DNA from: Lentisphaerae bacterium GWF2_49_21
GTDB lineage: Bacteria > Verrucomicrobiota > Lentisphaeria > Victivallales > GWF2-50-93
Direction of reading: 5' to 3'
NCBI GenBank assembly: GCA_001804805.1
Contig: MHBH01000032.1
Location: forward strand, 50,279-114,278
DNA length: 64,000 nucleotides
Numbering within the stretch: the first letter of the stretch is position 1; the number at the start of each line of letters is the position of its first letter. Position numbers and translations under genes: made by a program. Shown in pieces: positions 1-8,396 of this stretch. The notes under the pieces are model-generated. The model was not told the origin of the DNA, ran no database searches, and was given only the letters and a program-made list of their open reading frames with translations.

Positions 1-3000
1 GAGATCGAAAATCTCATAACGATCAAGCTCGAAAAGAAACTCAAGGGCCTGGACAACGTCAAGGAGATAAAGTCGACCTCCGTCGAGGGCTTCAGCAGCA
101 TCACAATAGAGTTCTATCCGAACGAGGAGATCGACAGCGCGGTGCAGAAGGTCAAGGACAAGGTGGATCTTGCCAAGGGAGATCTGCCGGAGGATCTTGA
201 GTCCGATCCAGTTGTCAGCGAGGTGAATCTCAGCACCGACATACCGATAATGGGCATCGCGTTCTCAGGAAATGAAAGTCTGCCGCTGCTCAAGAAGACC
301 GTCGAGGACATTCAGGATCAAGTCGAGTCTGTTCCAGGAGTCCTTGAGGCCAAAATATTTGGAGACAGGGAGCGTGAGATACGTATCGAGGTCGATATTG
401 AGAGGCTGAACGCATACAGGATACCGGCCAGGGAGCTCATCGAACTGATCCGGAGGGAGAATTCGAATGTCACAGGCGGTAATATAGAGATGGACGGGGG
501 CAAGTTCCAGGTACGTGTGCCGGGGGAGTTCATCAAGCCGGAGGACATAAACGGGCTGATAGTCACCGTGCGCGACGGAAAGCCTATATATCTGACCGAT
601 CTCGCCAGGATAAGCGACATATACAAGGATCTGTCCAGCATATCCAGGATCAACGGCGGAAATTGCGTGAGCCTGATGATCCAGAAGCGCTCCGGAGCCA
701 ACATAATCAAGGTCACCAGCGAAGTGAAAAAAATACTTGAGGAGTGGAGCACGAAGTTTCCGGGAGGGATAAAATATACGATCACCTCGGATCTCTCCAA
801 GGACACGCACAGCATGATCTACGAGCTGGAGAACAATATCCTGAGTGGGCTCCTTCTCATCATACTGATACTGCCACTGACGATGGGATTGCGGAACAGC
901 ATCTTCGTGGCGGCCGCCATTCCGCTCTCCATGCTGATAGGCTTCATCGTGTTTTATGCGATGGGCAGGACCCTCAACATGGTGCTCCTCTTCAGTCTTA
1001 TCCTGGCCTCCGGAATGCTTGTCGACAATGCGATAGTGATCGTAGAGAACATCTACAGGAACAGATGCAACGGCATGGACGCAATGCAGGCCAGCCGGAT
1101 AGGTTCCGACGAGGTTGCGTGGCCTGTCATCACTTCGACGCTCACGACACTGGCCGCATTTCTCCCTCTGATGTTCTGGCCGGACACCACCGGTGAGTTC
1201 ATGTTTTACATTCCATTGGGTGTAAGTGTCACGCTGTCCGCCTCGCTTCTTGTCGCGATAGTCTTCAATCCCGCCGTATGTTCCGTGTTCATAAAACCCC
1301 GCGAGCAGTGCATGGGCAAAAGCATCTTCTCTGGATGGAAAAGGTCCCTCGACAGACTGGGTGACTGGCTGATAGGCAAATATGAGGATGTACTTCGCGA
1401 CTGCCTGCGTTATCCATTGCTGATCGTCGGACTGGGCGGCCTTCTTCTTGTGTTCACACTCCTTCTTTATGCGGAGTTCCAGAAAGGTGTGGAGTTCTTC
1501 CCGGACGTGGATCCGCGCCGTGCCGACATAGTCGTCAGGTATCCTGAGGCGACCGAGATAAGGAAGACGAATGCTCTCGTCAAGAAGATAGAAGGCAGGC
1601 TGGCGAAATTCGAGGACATCCAGTATTACATCAGCACTGTCGGCAGTGCAGGGGGGCTTTTCATGGGCGGTGAATCAGGTACGCATCTCGCCACGGTATC
1701 AGTGGAATTCAAGGAGATGGAAAAGAGGAAATATCCCTCGCCGAGGGTGATCGATGCAATAAGGTCCGATCTCAACGGTTTCATGGACTTCAGGATCACC
1801 AGGGATTCCGGAGACGGAGCAATACGGATAAAGGTGCCGATGGAAATGAAGGACGCAGGTGAATCCATCAGGATCCTGACAAGCTCCATGCTGAAGAAAG
1901 AGTCCATAGGTGCGGATGTCATACTCGAGGTTGCAGGACAGGGACAGAAAATTGAGCCTGTCATATCGGTGCCCGGCGGCATTAAGGATTCCGCGAAGAT
2001 CGCGGCAATGCTGGAAACTGAGCGGACGGGATTCGCCGGAGCTGAAATAATAGTGAAGAAGGAGAAGGAGGGGCCGCAGGCCGACTCGCCGATCAGCATC
2101 GAGGTTTCGGGTGACAACTACCAGACCATCGCATTGCTCTCGGACCAGATCGTGAAAATGATGGAGGAAGTGCCGGGCATCGCGGATCTGCGCGACAACT
2201 ACGACAACGCAAAGCCGGAATTGAAGTTCATTGTTGACAGGAACCGGGCGACGCTTCTCGGATTTGACACTGTCACCATATCCAATTTCATCAGGACGGC
2301 CATAAATGGGATGGAGGTGAGCAAGTTCCGGGAGGACGAGGATGAGTTTGACATCACCATCAGGCTCCCCGAGACACAAAGGACGGATACGTCCACGCTC
2401 CTGAATATGCTGATTCCGATCCCTGGTAAAAGCCCGGTTGCGCTCGCAAGCCTGGGGCAGTTCCAATACACCAGCGGATATGGCACCATACACAGGAGCA
2501 ACATGAACAGGACGATCACGATCGACGCAGACGTAAGGCCGGGCGCCGGAGTCGATAAAGTGCTTTCCGCTGTCAAGGCCCGGATGTCCGGAATGCCCAT
2601 GCCGCAGGATTGCACGATACTCTTCCGCGGAGAGAACGAGAAACGCGACGAGGCGGCGGATTTCCTCTTCAAGGCCTTCTGGATAGCCATATTCCTCATC
2701 GCGATCATCCTGGTCGCACAGTTCAACTCCCTATTCGTCCCGGGCATAATCCTGACATCCGTGCTACTTTCGTTCATCGGAGTCTTTTCCAGCCTTCTGA
2801 TCCATGAGATGAAGTTCAGCGTGATCATGACGGGCATCGGGATAATCAGCCTCGCTGGCGTCGTCGTGAACAATGCCATAGTCCTGATCGACTGCATAAT
2901 TCTCCAGAGGGGGAGGGGAATGTCCTTGTATGAGGCCACGGTGACCGCAGGAAAGTTCCGCATGCGTCCAGTGCTGCTGACCGCGATCACGACCGTGTTT

Positions 3001-3231
3001 GGCCTTATCCCAATGGCGGTTGGGTGGAGCATCGACTTTCACAGGTTCCCTCCTGCATTCACGTCCGGCGAGGAATCCAGCCAGTGGTGGAGGCTTATGG
3101 CGCTGGTGGTCATCTATGGCCTTTCAGTGGCTACTGTCCTGACTCTCGTATTTGTGCCCTGCCTCTATTTCCAGCTCGAGAAATACTGGGAGAAGTTCCT
3201 GGCACGTTTTAAATTTTCCGGTAATAAGTAA
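1..3231 (+). CDS. RND (AcrB/HAE1-type) efflux transporter, 5' end outside window
   Basis: The reading frame is open from base 1, so the gene begins before the window; 1076 residues are visible, and about the first 50-60 (the first membrane helix) are missing. The visible start matches the beginning of the porter domain of inner-membrane RND pumps. Two blocks of membrane helices (about residues 279-450 and 890-1065) are separated by a second periplasmic porter/docking block, the duplicated layout of the family. The proton-relay helix reads GMLVDNAIVIVENIYR, with Asp342 kept and Asn where AcrB has a second Asp, a variant common in HAE1 pumps. It should export hydrophobic compounds with a periplasmic adaptor and an outer-membrane channel, probably encoded upstream. 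The substrate cannot be told from sequence. Confidence 0.93.
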   Translation, partial: EIENLITIKLEKKLKGLDNVKEIKSTSVEGFSSITIEFYPNEEIDSAVQKVKDKVDLAKGDLPEDLESDPVVSEVNLSTDIPIMGIAFSGNESLPLLKKTVEDIQDQVESVPGVLEAKIFGDREREIRIEVDIERLNAYRIPARELIELIRRENSNVTGGNIEMDGGKFQVRVPGEFIKPEDINGLIVTVRDGKPIYLTDLARISDIYKDLSSISRINGGNCVSLMIQKRSGANIIKVTSEVKKILEEWSTKFPGGIKYTITSDLSKDTHSMIYELENNILSGLLLIILILPLTMGLRNSIFVAAAIPLSMLIGFIVFYAMGRTLNMVLLFSLILASGMLVDNAIVIVENIYRNRCNGMDAMQASRIGSDEVAWPVITSTLTTLAAFLPLMFWPDTTGEFMFYIPLGVSVTLSASLLVAIVFNPAVCSVFIKPREQCMGKSIFSGWKRSLDRLGDWLIGKYEDVLRDCLRYPLLIVGLGGLLLVFTLLLYAEFQKGVEFFPDVDPRRADIVVRYPEATEIRKTNALVKKIEGRLAKFEDIQYYISTVGSAGGLFMGGESGTHLATVSVEFKEMEKRKYPSPRVIDAIRSDLNGFMDFRITRDSGDGAIRIKVPMEMKDAGESIRILTSSMLKKESIGADVILEVAGQGQKIEPVISVPGGIKDSAKIAAMLETERTGFAGAEIIVKKEKEGPQADSPISIEVSGDNYQTIALLSDQIVKMMEEVPGIADLRDNYDNAKPELKFIVDRNRATLLGFDTVTISNFIRTAINGMEVSKFREDEDEFDITIRLPETQRTDTSTLLNMLIPIPGKSPVALASLGQFQYTSGYGTIHRSNMNRTITIDADVRPGAGVDKVLSAVKARMSGMPMPQDCTILFRGENEKRDEAADFLFKAFWIAIFLIAIILVAQFNSLFVPGIILTSVLLSFIGVFSSLLIHEMKFSVIMTGIGIISLAGVVVNNAIVLIDCIILQRGRGMSLYEATVTAGKFRMRPVLLTAITTVFGLIPMAVGWSIDFHRFPPAFTSGEESSQWWRLMALVVIYGLSVATVLTLVFVPCLYFQLEKYWEKFLARFKFSGNK

Positions 3232-3333
3232 CTTGTTTGCCGTTATTTACGTATATAGGTTATCGCACAAAGGCGCTAAGCCACAGAGACAATTCTAATT
3301 AAGTACAGCCCCTGTGAGGTTTGAAGGCGAATT

Positions 3334-3407
3334 GTTCGTAGTTAATCCGCCTCAGGTGGATGTCTCTTGCTTTCTGTGATACAGCCAATAATGGCTTGAC
3401 TACGAAC
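3334..3407. repeat. Intergenic inverted-repeat element, family A copy 1
   Basis: GTTCGTAGT at 3334-3342 is the exact reverse complement of ACTACGAAC at 3399-3407. Inside lies the small palindrome GCCAATAATGGC. The last 28 bases (3381-3408) are repeated identically at 27666-27693, and the GTAGTTAA start recurs at about 27623 and 28324. It lies in the 240-bp gap after the efflux gene. Just before it, 3262-3290 resembles the word-like CACAAAGGCGCTAAG repeats. Confidence 0.7.
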
Positions 3408-3471
3408 GGGTGGAAACATGTGCCGGAGAATTCATGTTATTAACGCTGTATATTTGTAATCGGATATTTTT

Positions 3472-4056
3472 ATGAAAGTTGGCAATAAATTCACGCTTAT
3501 CGAACTGTTGGCCGTGCCAGGCGTAGCTCGGAGAGCGAAGCGCTCAAGCAGGTTTACCCTGATTGAGCTTCTGGTCGTAATTGCGATCATCGCGATTCTC
3601 GCCGGGCTTATGTTCCCTATGCTCGGAAAGGCGAGGGACAAGGCGAAGAAGACCTCCTGCATAAACAGTCTCCGCCAGCTCGGAATCGCCGTCAACGCAT
3701 ATGCCGGAAACAATGCCGACTTTCTCCCGATGGCGGTGCGCATCGGAACTGTTCCCGAAGATCCGATGGCTGTGAACAACATGGTCGAAGTACAGTCGAA
3801 GAGGGCCTTCGAGTGCCCTGCGGACATTGAAAAAAAATATGACGGCATGACTTTCTTTGAGAAATATGGCAGCAGCTACGAGTGGAACGCGTGGCTGAGC
3901 GGAAGGAAGATAGACAAGTCCGAGATCGGCATCCAGAACCTCCAGATATCCGTCCCCATGATGGGCGACGCCAACAACTATCATGGTAAGTTCGGCAGGA
4001 ACTACATGTATTCCGATGGCAGCGTCAAGGAATCACTGGAGGTGCTCATTGAGTGA
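3472..4056 (+). CDS. Type II secretion/type IV pilin-like protein with a doubled N-terminal motif
   Basis: The 194-residue protein has the prepilin processing/methylation motif [16 protein letters not shown] at residues 28-43, followed by a long hydrophobic helix and a globular tail like that of the DUF1559-type pseudopilins abundant in Lentisphaerota and Planctomycetes. Such proteins are normally cleaved before the Phe by a prepilin peptidase. Unusually, a first copy FTLIELL occurs at residues 7-13, followed by a basic insert, [12 protein letters not shown], whose DNA holds a hairpin (GAGCG at 3533-3537, CGCTC at 3541-3545). The stop overlaps the TTG start of the next gene by 8 bp, so the two are probably co-translated. 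The function of the globular part is unknown. Confidence 0.85.
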   Translation: MKVGNKFTLIELLAVPGVARRAKRSSRFTLIELLVVIAIIAILAGLMFPMLGKARDKAKKTSCINSLRQLGIAVNAYAGNNADFLPMAVRIGTVPEDPMAVNNMVEVQSKRAFECPADIEKKYDGMTFFEKYGSSYEWNAWLSGRKIDKSEIGIQNLQISVPMMGDANNYHGKFGRNYMYSDGSVKESLEVLIE

Positions 4057-4993
4057 GCTTGCGATAAAAGCCAGGGGCGTCAAAAAATACTACGGGCGTT
4101 TTGCCGCTCTCAAGGGCATCGACCTCGATGTCAAGGCCGGAGTGGTCTATGGATTCCTCGGTCCCAATGGCGCGGGCAAGACAACCCTGATAAAGATCCT
4201 CCTCGGCCTTTCCATTCCGAATGATGGCGAGGTCGAAATTTTCGGGAAGGATCTTTTTCTTGAGAGGAACGAGATACTCAAAACCGTCGGGGCTGTTGTC
4301 GAATCACCTGCCTTTTTCGAATACATGACCGCCTACGAGAACCTCTACAACCTAACCAGGCTCTCCGGCTGGATCAGCAAGGAAAAGATAGAGGAAACAC
4401 TCAAGCTTGTAGGCCTGGACGATGTAGGGAAAAAGAAAGTCGGCGCATTTTCCTATGGAATGAAGCAAAGGCTTGGGATCGCGAACGCGCTCCTGCCCGA
4501 GAACAGGCTGATCTTCCTGGACGAGCCGACGAACGGACTCGATCCCCACGGAATCATGGGGGTCAGGCAACTCATCAAAAGACTCTGCAGGGATTCCGGC
4601 ATAACTGTCTTCATCTCAAGCCACCTCCTCGCCGAGATCGAGCAGGTCTGCGACTATGTCACGATAATCGACAAGGGGGAGAAGGTCTGCGAAGACAAGG
4701 TTTCCGAACTTGTCGAGAAGCAGTCCAGGATCGAGTTCAAGACTCCTGACTCCGCAAAGGCCGCTGAATTTCTCAAGACTGCAGATGTCGAGGTCATCGA
4801 GGAGAGGAAGCACCATGACTCCTCAGTTTTCATCTTGAAGGGGCATGAGACCGAGATCCCGGAACTTGCCAGGAAGCTTGTTGCTTCCGGAATAAGCATT
4901 TTAAAGATCGCAAGACATAAGGATACATTGGAGGACGTCTTTGTCGAAATTACTGGAAAAACTAAGACAGATTCTGTTTCTGACAGATTTTGA
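4049..4993 (+). CDS. ABC-2 type exporter, ATP-binding subunit
   Basis: This is a 314-residue ABC ATPase with Walker [11 protein letters not shown], signature [10 protein letters not shown] and Walker [14 protein letters not shown], followed by a C-terminal extension of about 90 residues typical of drug, lipid or Cu-type ABC-2 ATPases. The start is TTG at 4049, preceded by GGAGG at 4038-4042 with 6 bases of spacing. An upstream in-frame start at 3983 would lie inside the pilin gene and adds residues unlike the family. The gene overlaps the pilin stop and the start of the permease. It powers the permease encoded next; the cargo is unknown. Confidence 0.92.
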   Translation: MSELAIKARGVKKYYGRFAALKGIDLDVKAGVVYGFLGPNGAGKTTLIKILLGLSIPNDGEVEIFGKDLFLERNEILKTVGAVVESPAFFEYMTAYENLYNLTRLSGWISKEKIEETLKLVGLDDVGKKKVGAFSYGMKQRLGIANALLPENRLIFLDEPTNGLDPHGIMGVRQLIKRLCRDSGITVFISSHLLAEIEQVCDYVTIIDKGEKVCEDKVSELVEKQSRIEFKTPDSAKAAEFLKTADVEVIEERKHHDSSVFILKGHETEIPELARKLVASGISILKIARHKDTLEDVFVEITGKTKTDSVSDRF

Positions 4994-5822
4994 GCTTAAG
5001 AAGTTGTTCAGGCAGAAGCAGGGATACGCAGGACTGATTGTGATCGTCCTGCTTGTCACGCTCTGTGCTGTCGGCGTCTATCTGAGGGTATATCATCCTC
5101 CGCATCACCCTCATGTCCCTAATAAGTTCTTAGGACAGATGCTGAAGGATCTCGTGAACGGTGTTTCTTTTTCTCTTACGGTTCTTCTTCCAGGGATCTA
5201 CATCCTGCTGCCGATGATAATCGGTATTTTTGCGGCCGGTTCGTTTGCCTCTGAATTCCAGAACGGACAGGTGCGCACCGTTTCGCTTCGTTCTGTCCCG
5301 AGATTAAGCATTGTACTGGCAAAGTTCATTTCACTGTCGTTCTATTCATATGTCCTGCTTGCGGTGATGCTGGTGATAAGCTATGCAAGCGGCGCCTTCA
5401 TATTCGGTCCTACAGGAGACATACTGGTCTTCGGCCCGGCATTCCTTGGCAAGGAATCAGGCATCTACATAATGGACGGCAGCATCGCGTACCAGCGGCT
5501 CATGTTGGCGTACTTCTTTGCGGGCTACGCGCTGATATCCGTTGTCGCGATGTTCCTGATGTTCTCGGCAATATTCAAGAAGATGACCATGGCGGTGGTT
5601 ATCCCGATGGGGATTTATTTCACCAGCTATATAATCGGCGCCCTGCCGTTCATGGAGAACATCCAGCGCTTCCTTCCGACCCGCTACATCATGATCTGGA
5701 AATATACCCTGGCCCAGGACATCATGTGGGAAGCGATGCTGACCGACGGAATATTCCTAGGGCTCTACACGGTATCGTACCTGATAATAGCCGCAGTGAT
5801 AATGAATACTTCCGATCTGTAG
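4941..5822 (+). CDS. ABC-2 type transporter permease
   Basis: This 293-residue polytopic protein has about six hydrophobic segments, and its periplasmic loops and ASEFQNGQVRTV segment match ABC-2 permeases (subunits that push out lipids, drugs or polysaccharides). The chosen TTG start at 4941 has GGAGG at 4930-4934 and 6 bases of spacing, and lies 53 bp inside the ATPase gene. This makes it the second TTG-initiated, overlapping gene in a row and argues for tight translational coupling. A homodimer with two copies of the preceding ATPase is the expected assembly. No terminator is evident in the 200 bp that follow. Confidence 0.88.
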   Translation: MSKLLEKLRQILFLTDFELKKLFRQKQGYAGLIVIVLLVTLCAVGVYLRVYHPPHHPHVPNKFLGQMLKDLVNGVSFSLTVLLPGIYILLPMIIGIFAAGSFASEFQNGQVRTVSLRSVPRLSIVLAKFISLSFYSYVLLAVMLVISYASGAFIFGPTGDILVFGPAFLGKESGIYIMDGSIAYQRLMLAYFFAGYALISVVAMFLMFSAIFKKMTMAVVIPMGIYFTSYIIGALPFMENIQRFLPTRYIMIWKYTLAQDIMWEAMLTDGIFLGLYTVSYLIIAAVIMNTSDL

Positions 5823-6024
5823 CCATCCGTCTCCGTTCTCAACTGGAGAACTACGCCGCGACATGCAGACTTGCACAGACAAGATTGATGGACATATATT
5901 TCTAGAAAGCATGGAATTATATTTTATATGTCTGGGAGAGTCTCTGAAAGTCCGTGGCTATGAATGAAATCGAATGGGGATTTGAACTCGCTGATTTCCA
6001 TATTAGATTACTCCCCTTCAAAAT

Positions 6025-6101
6025 GGGCACTTAGTTCAGTTGGTTAGAACGCTACATTCACATTGTAGAGGTCGCTGGTTCGAGTCCAGTAGTGCCCACC
6101 A
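6025..6101 (+). tRNA. tRNA-Val (anticodon CAC)
   Basis: The acceptor stem GGGCACT pairs with AGTGCCC. The D arm GTTC-loop-GAAC, the anticodon stem CTACA/TGTAG around the loop TTCACAT, and the T arm with TTCGAGT are all present. The loop gives anticodon CAC, which reads GUG valine codons. The discriminator A at 6098 is followed by an encoded CCA. Remains of an integrated element start directly at its 3' end. Confidence 0.96.
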
Positions 6102-6127
6102 TGCTTCGCCTAGGAGGCTGCGCATGG
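6099..6127. repeat. Hairpin directly after the tRNA body
   Basis: CCATGC (6099-6104, including the tRNA CCA) pairs with GCATGG (6122-6127), and GCCT/AGGC pair inside around AGG. It could aid tRNA 3'-end formation, or be a small palindromic element that landed here and cut off the front of the excisionase-like gene. Confidence 0.5.
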
Positions 6128-6266
6128 CGTGGCCCACAGATGGATGGTCTCAAAGAAGATGCCTGGACACAAGGTAGGCCGTCATCGGAGGTTCAAACGC
6201 AGCGAGATTGACAAATGGATTCGCTCTGGCGGAGCTGGAGAAAATAAAGAAGGAAATTCGGAGTGA
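6114..6266 (+). pseudogene. Excisionase/MerR-type DNA-binding protein, N-terminally truncated
   Basis: An open frame of about 50 codons encodes the second half of an excisionase-family winged helix: the segment HRWMVSKKMPGHKVGR followed by RRFKRSEIDKWIRSGGA. Intact relatives are usually 60-70 residues and begin with an additional helix that is absent here, because an in-frame stop (6111-6113) and the tRNA hairpin come first. Possible starts are GTG 6129, ATG 6144 or ATG 6159, so a short product could still be made. Its stop TGA overlaps the GTG start of the AlbA_2 gene by 4 bp, which suggests the two once formed one unit. The neighbouring tRNA-Val fits a former integration site. No integrase is visible. 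Confidence 0.6.
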
Positions 6267-7621
6267 CTGAATCCAATCGCATAGAATACAAGCGTGAGCT
6301 GACTGACTCTCTGGAAAAGGAAGCCGTCGCATTCCTGAACTACCGTGACGGTGGAGTCATATATCTTGGAATTGACGGCAAAGCTGGAGATGTATACGGC
6401 ATACAGGATGTTGATTCAGTCCAGCTCCAGATAAAAGACCGCCTGAAAAACAACATATCCCCTTCCTGCCTTGGCCTGTTTGATGTCATACACGAGGTCA
6501 AGGACGGGAAAGACACGATAAAAATCATTCTGGCAAGCGGTTCTGAAAAACCTTACTATCTCAAAAAGCATGGCATGTCGGAAAAAGGCTGCTTCATCCG
6601 TGTCGGAAGCGCTTCCGAGCCTATGAGCATCAAGATGATTGAGGACATGTTTGCCAGACGAATACGCAACTCCATTGGCAGGATGAAGTCTCCACGTCAA
6701 GAGCTGGCCTTTGAACAATTGAAAATCTACTATCAGGAAGCAAAATTATCCCTGAACGACAAATTTGCTGCCAATTTGGAACTGATGACCGAGGAAGGTG
6801 CCTACAACTATGTGGCCTATCTTCTCGCCGACCAGAACGGCAATTCCGTCCAAGTGGCCAAATATGCCGGAAACGACCGCATTGATTTGCTCGACAGCAA
6901 GGAATATGGTTTCTGCTGTCTGGTCAAGACCTGCAAGTCTGTTCTCGACCGTCTGGAAGGTGTGGAAAACCGAGTCGTCAACAAAATCACTCCTGGAAAA
7001 CGTATCAGCCGTCCATACTGGAATCCCGTTGCCCTCCGTGAGGCTGTCATCAATGCCATTATCCACAATGACTACAGCTCAGAGCTGGTTCCGAAATTCG
7101 AGGTTTTCTCGGACCGGTTTGAGATTACATCGGCGGGAGCCATCCATACCGGGCAGGAACAGGAAGATTTCTTTGCGGGATACTCGAATCCACGTAACAA
7201 AGCCCTGATGCGGGTTTTCAAGGATTTGGAGCTGGTTGAATATCTCGGTTCTGGAATGCCACGCATACTCAAGGCCTATCCACGCACGGCCTACACCTTT
7301 TCCTCCCATTTCATCCGGACTGCATTCCCGATTTCAAAAGAGGCACGAGCATTGGAAAAGGAGGTGGCTGGAGAACAAGCTACGGGAAAGACTACGGGAA
7401 AGGGGTCGAGGGAAACTGTGGAGAAAACTGTGGAGAAAACTGTGGAGAAAATCCTTGCACTGCTTCATGCCAATCCGCGTATCACACAAAAGGAGCTTGC
7501 CTCTGAAACAGGACTTAGCCGAAGGGGAATTGAGTGGAACTTAAGAGTGCTTAAAGGGGCCGGACGAATCCGCCGCATAGGGCCCGACAAGGGTGGCCAC
7601 TGGGAGGTTTTGGAAAAATGA
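6263..7621 (+). CDS. AlbA_2 / RecG-like ATP-binding transcriptional regulator
   Basis: This 452-residue protein starts with the Schlafen-type AlbA_2 (formerly AAA_4) DNA-binding domain at about residues 5-120, with the typical ESNRIEYKREL start and YLGIDG core. A HATPase_c_4-like ATP-binding region lies at about 245-350 (NAIIHNDY, then EYLGSGMPRIL). The C-terminal winged helix at about 395-450 (TQKELASETGLSRRGIEWNL) matches the regulators often annotated as RecG-like or putative DNA binding. A linker of repeated TVEK/TTGK units precedes the last domain. The GTG start overlaps the stop of the excisionase fragment (GTGA). These genes are typical accessory cargo near tRNAs. The target and any defence role are unknown. 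Confidence 0.85.
   Translation: MTESNRIEYKRELTDSLEKEAVAFLNYRDGGVIYLGIDGKAGDVYGIQDVDSVQLQIKDRLKNNISPSCLGLFDVIHEVKDGKDTIKIILASGSEKPYYLKKHGMSEKGCFIRVGSASEPMSIKMIEDMFARRIRNSIGRMKSPRQELAFEQLKIYYQEAKLSLNDKFAANLELMTEEGAYNYVAYLLADQNGNSVQVAKYAGNDRIDLLDSKEYGFCCLVKTCKSVLDRLEGVENRVVNKITPGKRISRPYWNPVALREAVINAIIHNDYSSELVPKFEVFSDRFEITSAGAIHTGQEQEDFFAGYSNPRNKALMRVFKDLELVEYLGSGMPRILKAYPRTAYTFSSHFIRTAFPISKEARALEKEVAGEQATGKTTGKGSRETVEKTVEKTVEKILALLHANPRITQKELASETGLSRRGIEWNLRVLKGAGRIRRIGPDKGGHWEVLEK
7415..7450 (+). repeat. Three perfect 12-bp tandem repeats inside the AlbA_2 gene
   Basis: The unit ACTGTGGAGAAA occurs three times in a row and encodes TVEKTVEKTVEK in the linker before the winged helix. It keeps the frame, so gain or loss of a unit would only change linker length. 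Confidence 0.9.
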
Positions 7622-7658
7622 ATATTGAAAAAAACAGATGTGAAAGAATTGCAAGCTC

Positions 7659-8006
7659 ATGAGCCTGAAAGATTCCGACATAGCTGAAATCATAAGGAAG
7701 GTAAACGGAATTGACCTTGAACTGCCGGATCCTTTGCCGGATGAACCACCCTTGACACACGAGCAGTTCGAAGAAATCCAGAAGCTTTCCGACAACATCC
7801 TTCCCGATGAGAAAGTCCTTGAACTCGGTAAATGGCAGGCCGCCCATGTGATCTTCAAGCTCAAGGAGGTCGAACTGAAAATCAAGCTTGCCGAAGACGA
7901 TCAGGAGGAGGAAGACAGATTATATACAATCAAGCTGATCATCCTGTTCTCGGGATTCCTCTTCCTCGCGCTTTATGGTTTCATATTCTTCATCAGGAAC
8001 AGATAG
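7659..8006 (+). CDS. Small membrane-anchored protein of unknown function
   Basis: The 115-residue acidic protein has a soluble N-terminal part of about 85 residues and one C-terminal membrane helix ending in a basic cap (FIFFIRNR), so it is a tail-anchored type. I do not recognise the family. It lies 37 bp after the AlbA_2 gene on the same strand and may be co-transcribed. The ATG at 7659 has no clear ribosome-binding site. Codon use resembles the core genes more than a random frame. Confidence 0.6.
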   Translation: MSLKDSDIAEIIRKVNGIDLELPDPLPDEPPLTHEQFEEIQKLSDNILPDEKVLELGKWQAAHVIFKLKEVELKIKLAEDDQEEEDRLYTIKLIILFSGFLFLALYGFIFFIRNR

Positions 8007-8065
8007 CCGCTGCGCGAAACACACACAACTTACTAATAGTTGCATAATCGTATCGACACTTCAAA

Positions 8066-8168
8066 GGAGGGCGGGTTTTCCAACCCGCCAAGGCGGACCT
8101 GCCTTCGCATGGAAGCTACGACAAGGCACGCTGGAAAGTTTACCACGCTTAGGCGTGGTCCGCCCTCC
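8066..8168. repeat. Composite intergenic hairpin element (GGAGGGCGG...CCGCCCTCC)
   Basis: GGAGGGCGG (8066-8074) pairs with CCGCCCTCC (8160-8168) across an internal hairpin GCGGGTTTTCCAACCCGC. It occupies the 390-bp non-coding gap between the small membrane protein and nadE, together with the element at 8264-8331. It has no coding capacity. The architecture resembles those at 15352-15455 and 63976-63996. Confidence 0.65.
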
Positions 8169-8263
8169 GTTAATTTATGTCCATTCTATTACAGGACTAT
8201 TAGTAAGTTCTGAACTCCTGCAAGATTTCCATGCAGCGCACCGTCTCCTGGTAAAAGGCCTAT

Positions 8264-8331
8264 GTTGGAGTACAAGCTTTAGCTTGCCTAATTCTTAAAA
8301 TGCCAAGACAAACTAAAGTTTGTACTCCAAC
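8264..8331. repeat. Intergenic 68-bp element with 23-bp terminal inverted repeats
   Basis: GTTGGAGTACAAGCTTTAGC (from 8264) is mirrored by the 23 bases ending in GTACTCCAAC at 8331, with two mismatches. The 22-bp core is unique and too short to code. The layout resembles a miniature inverted-repeat element, or a stable hairpin between genes whose ends point toward each other. Confidence 0.65.
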
Positions 8332-8396
8332 GAAGGCAATCAAGTCAATGAAGAAACAGCTTGAATTTTCCATTCGCAGGATGAAAAAGCGCCTGC

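Noticed and set aside
6025..6266. Duplicated tRNA 3' end (att site) elsewhere in the window
   Set aside because: No second copy of the tRNA 3' sequence was found by eye, so an exact element boundary cannot be set.
6113..7621. Toxin-antitoxin interpretation of the excisionase fragment and AlbA_2 gene
   Set aside because: The first gene is truncated and matches a DNA-binding helix of the excisionase type. No toxin-like pattern is seen.
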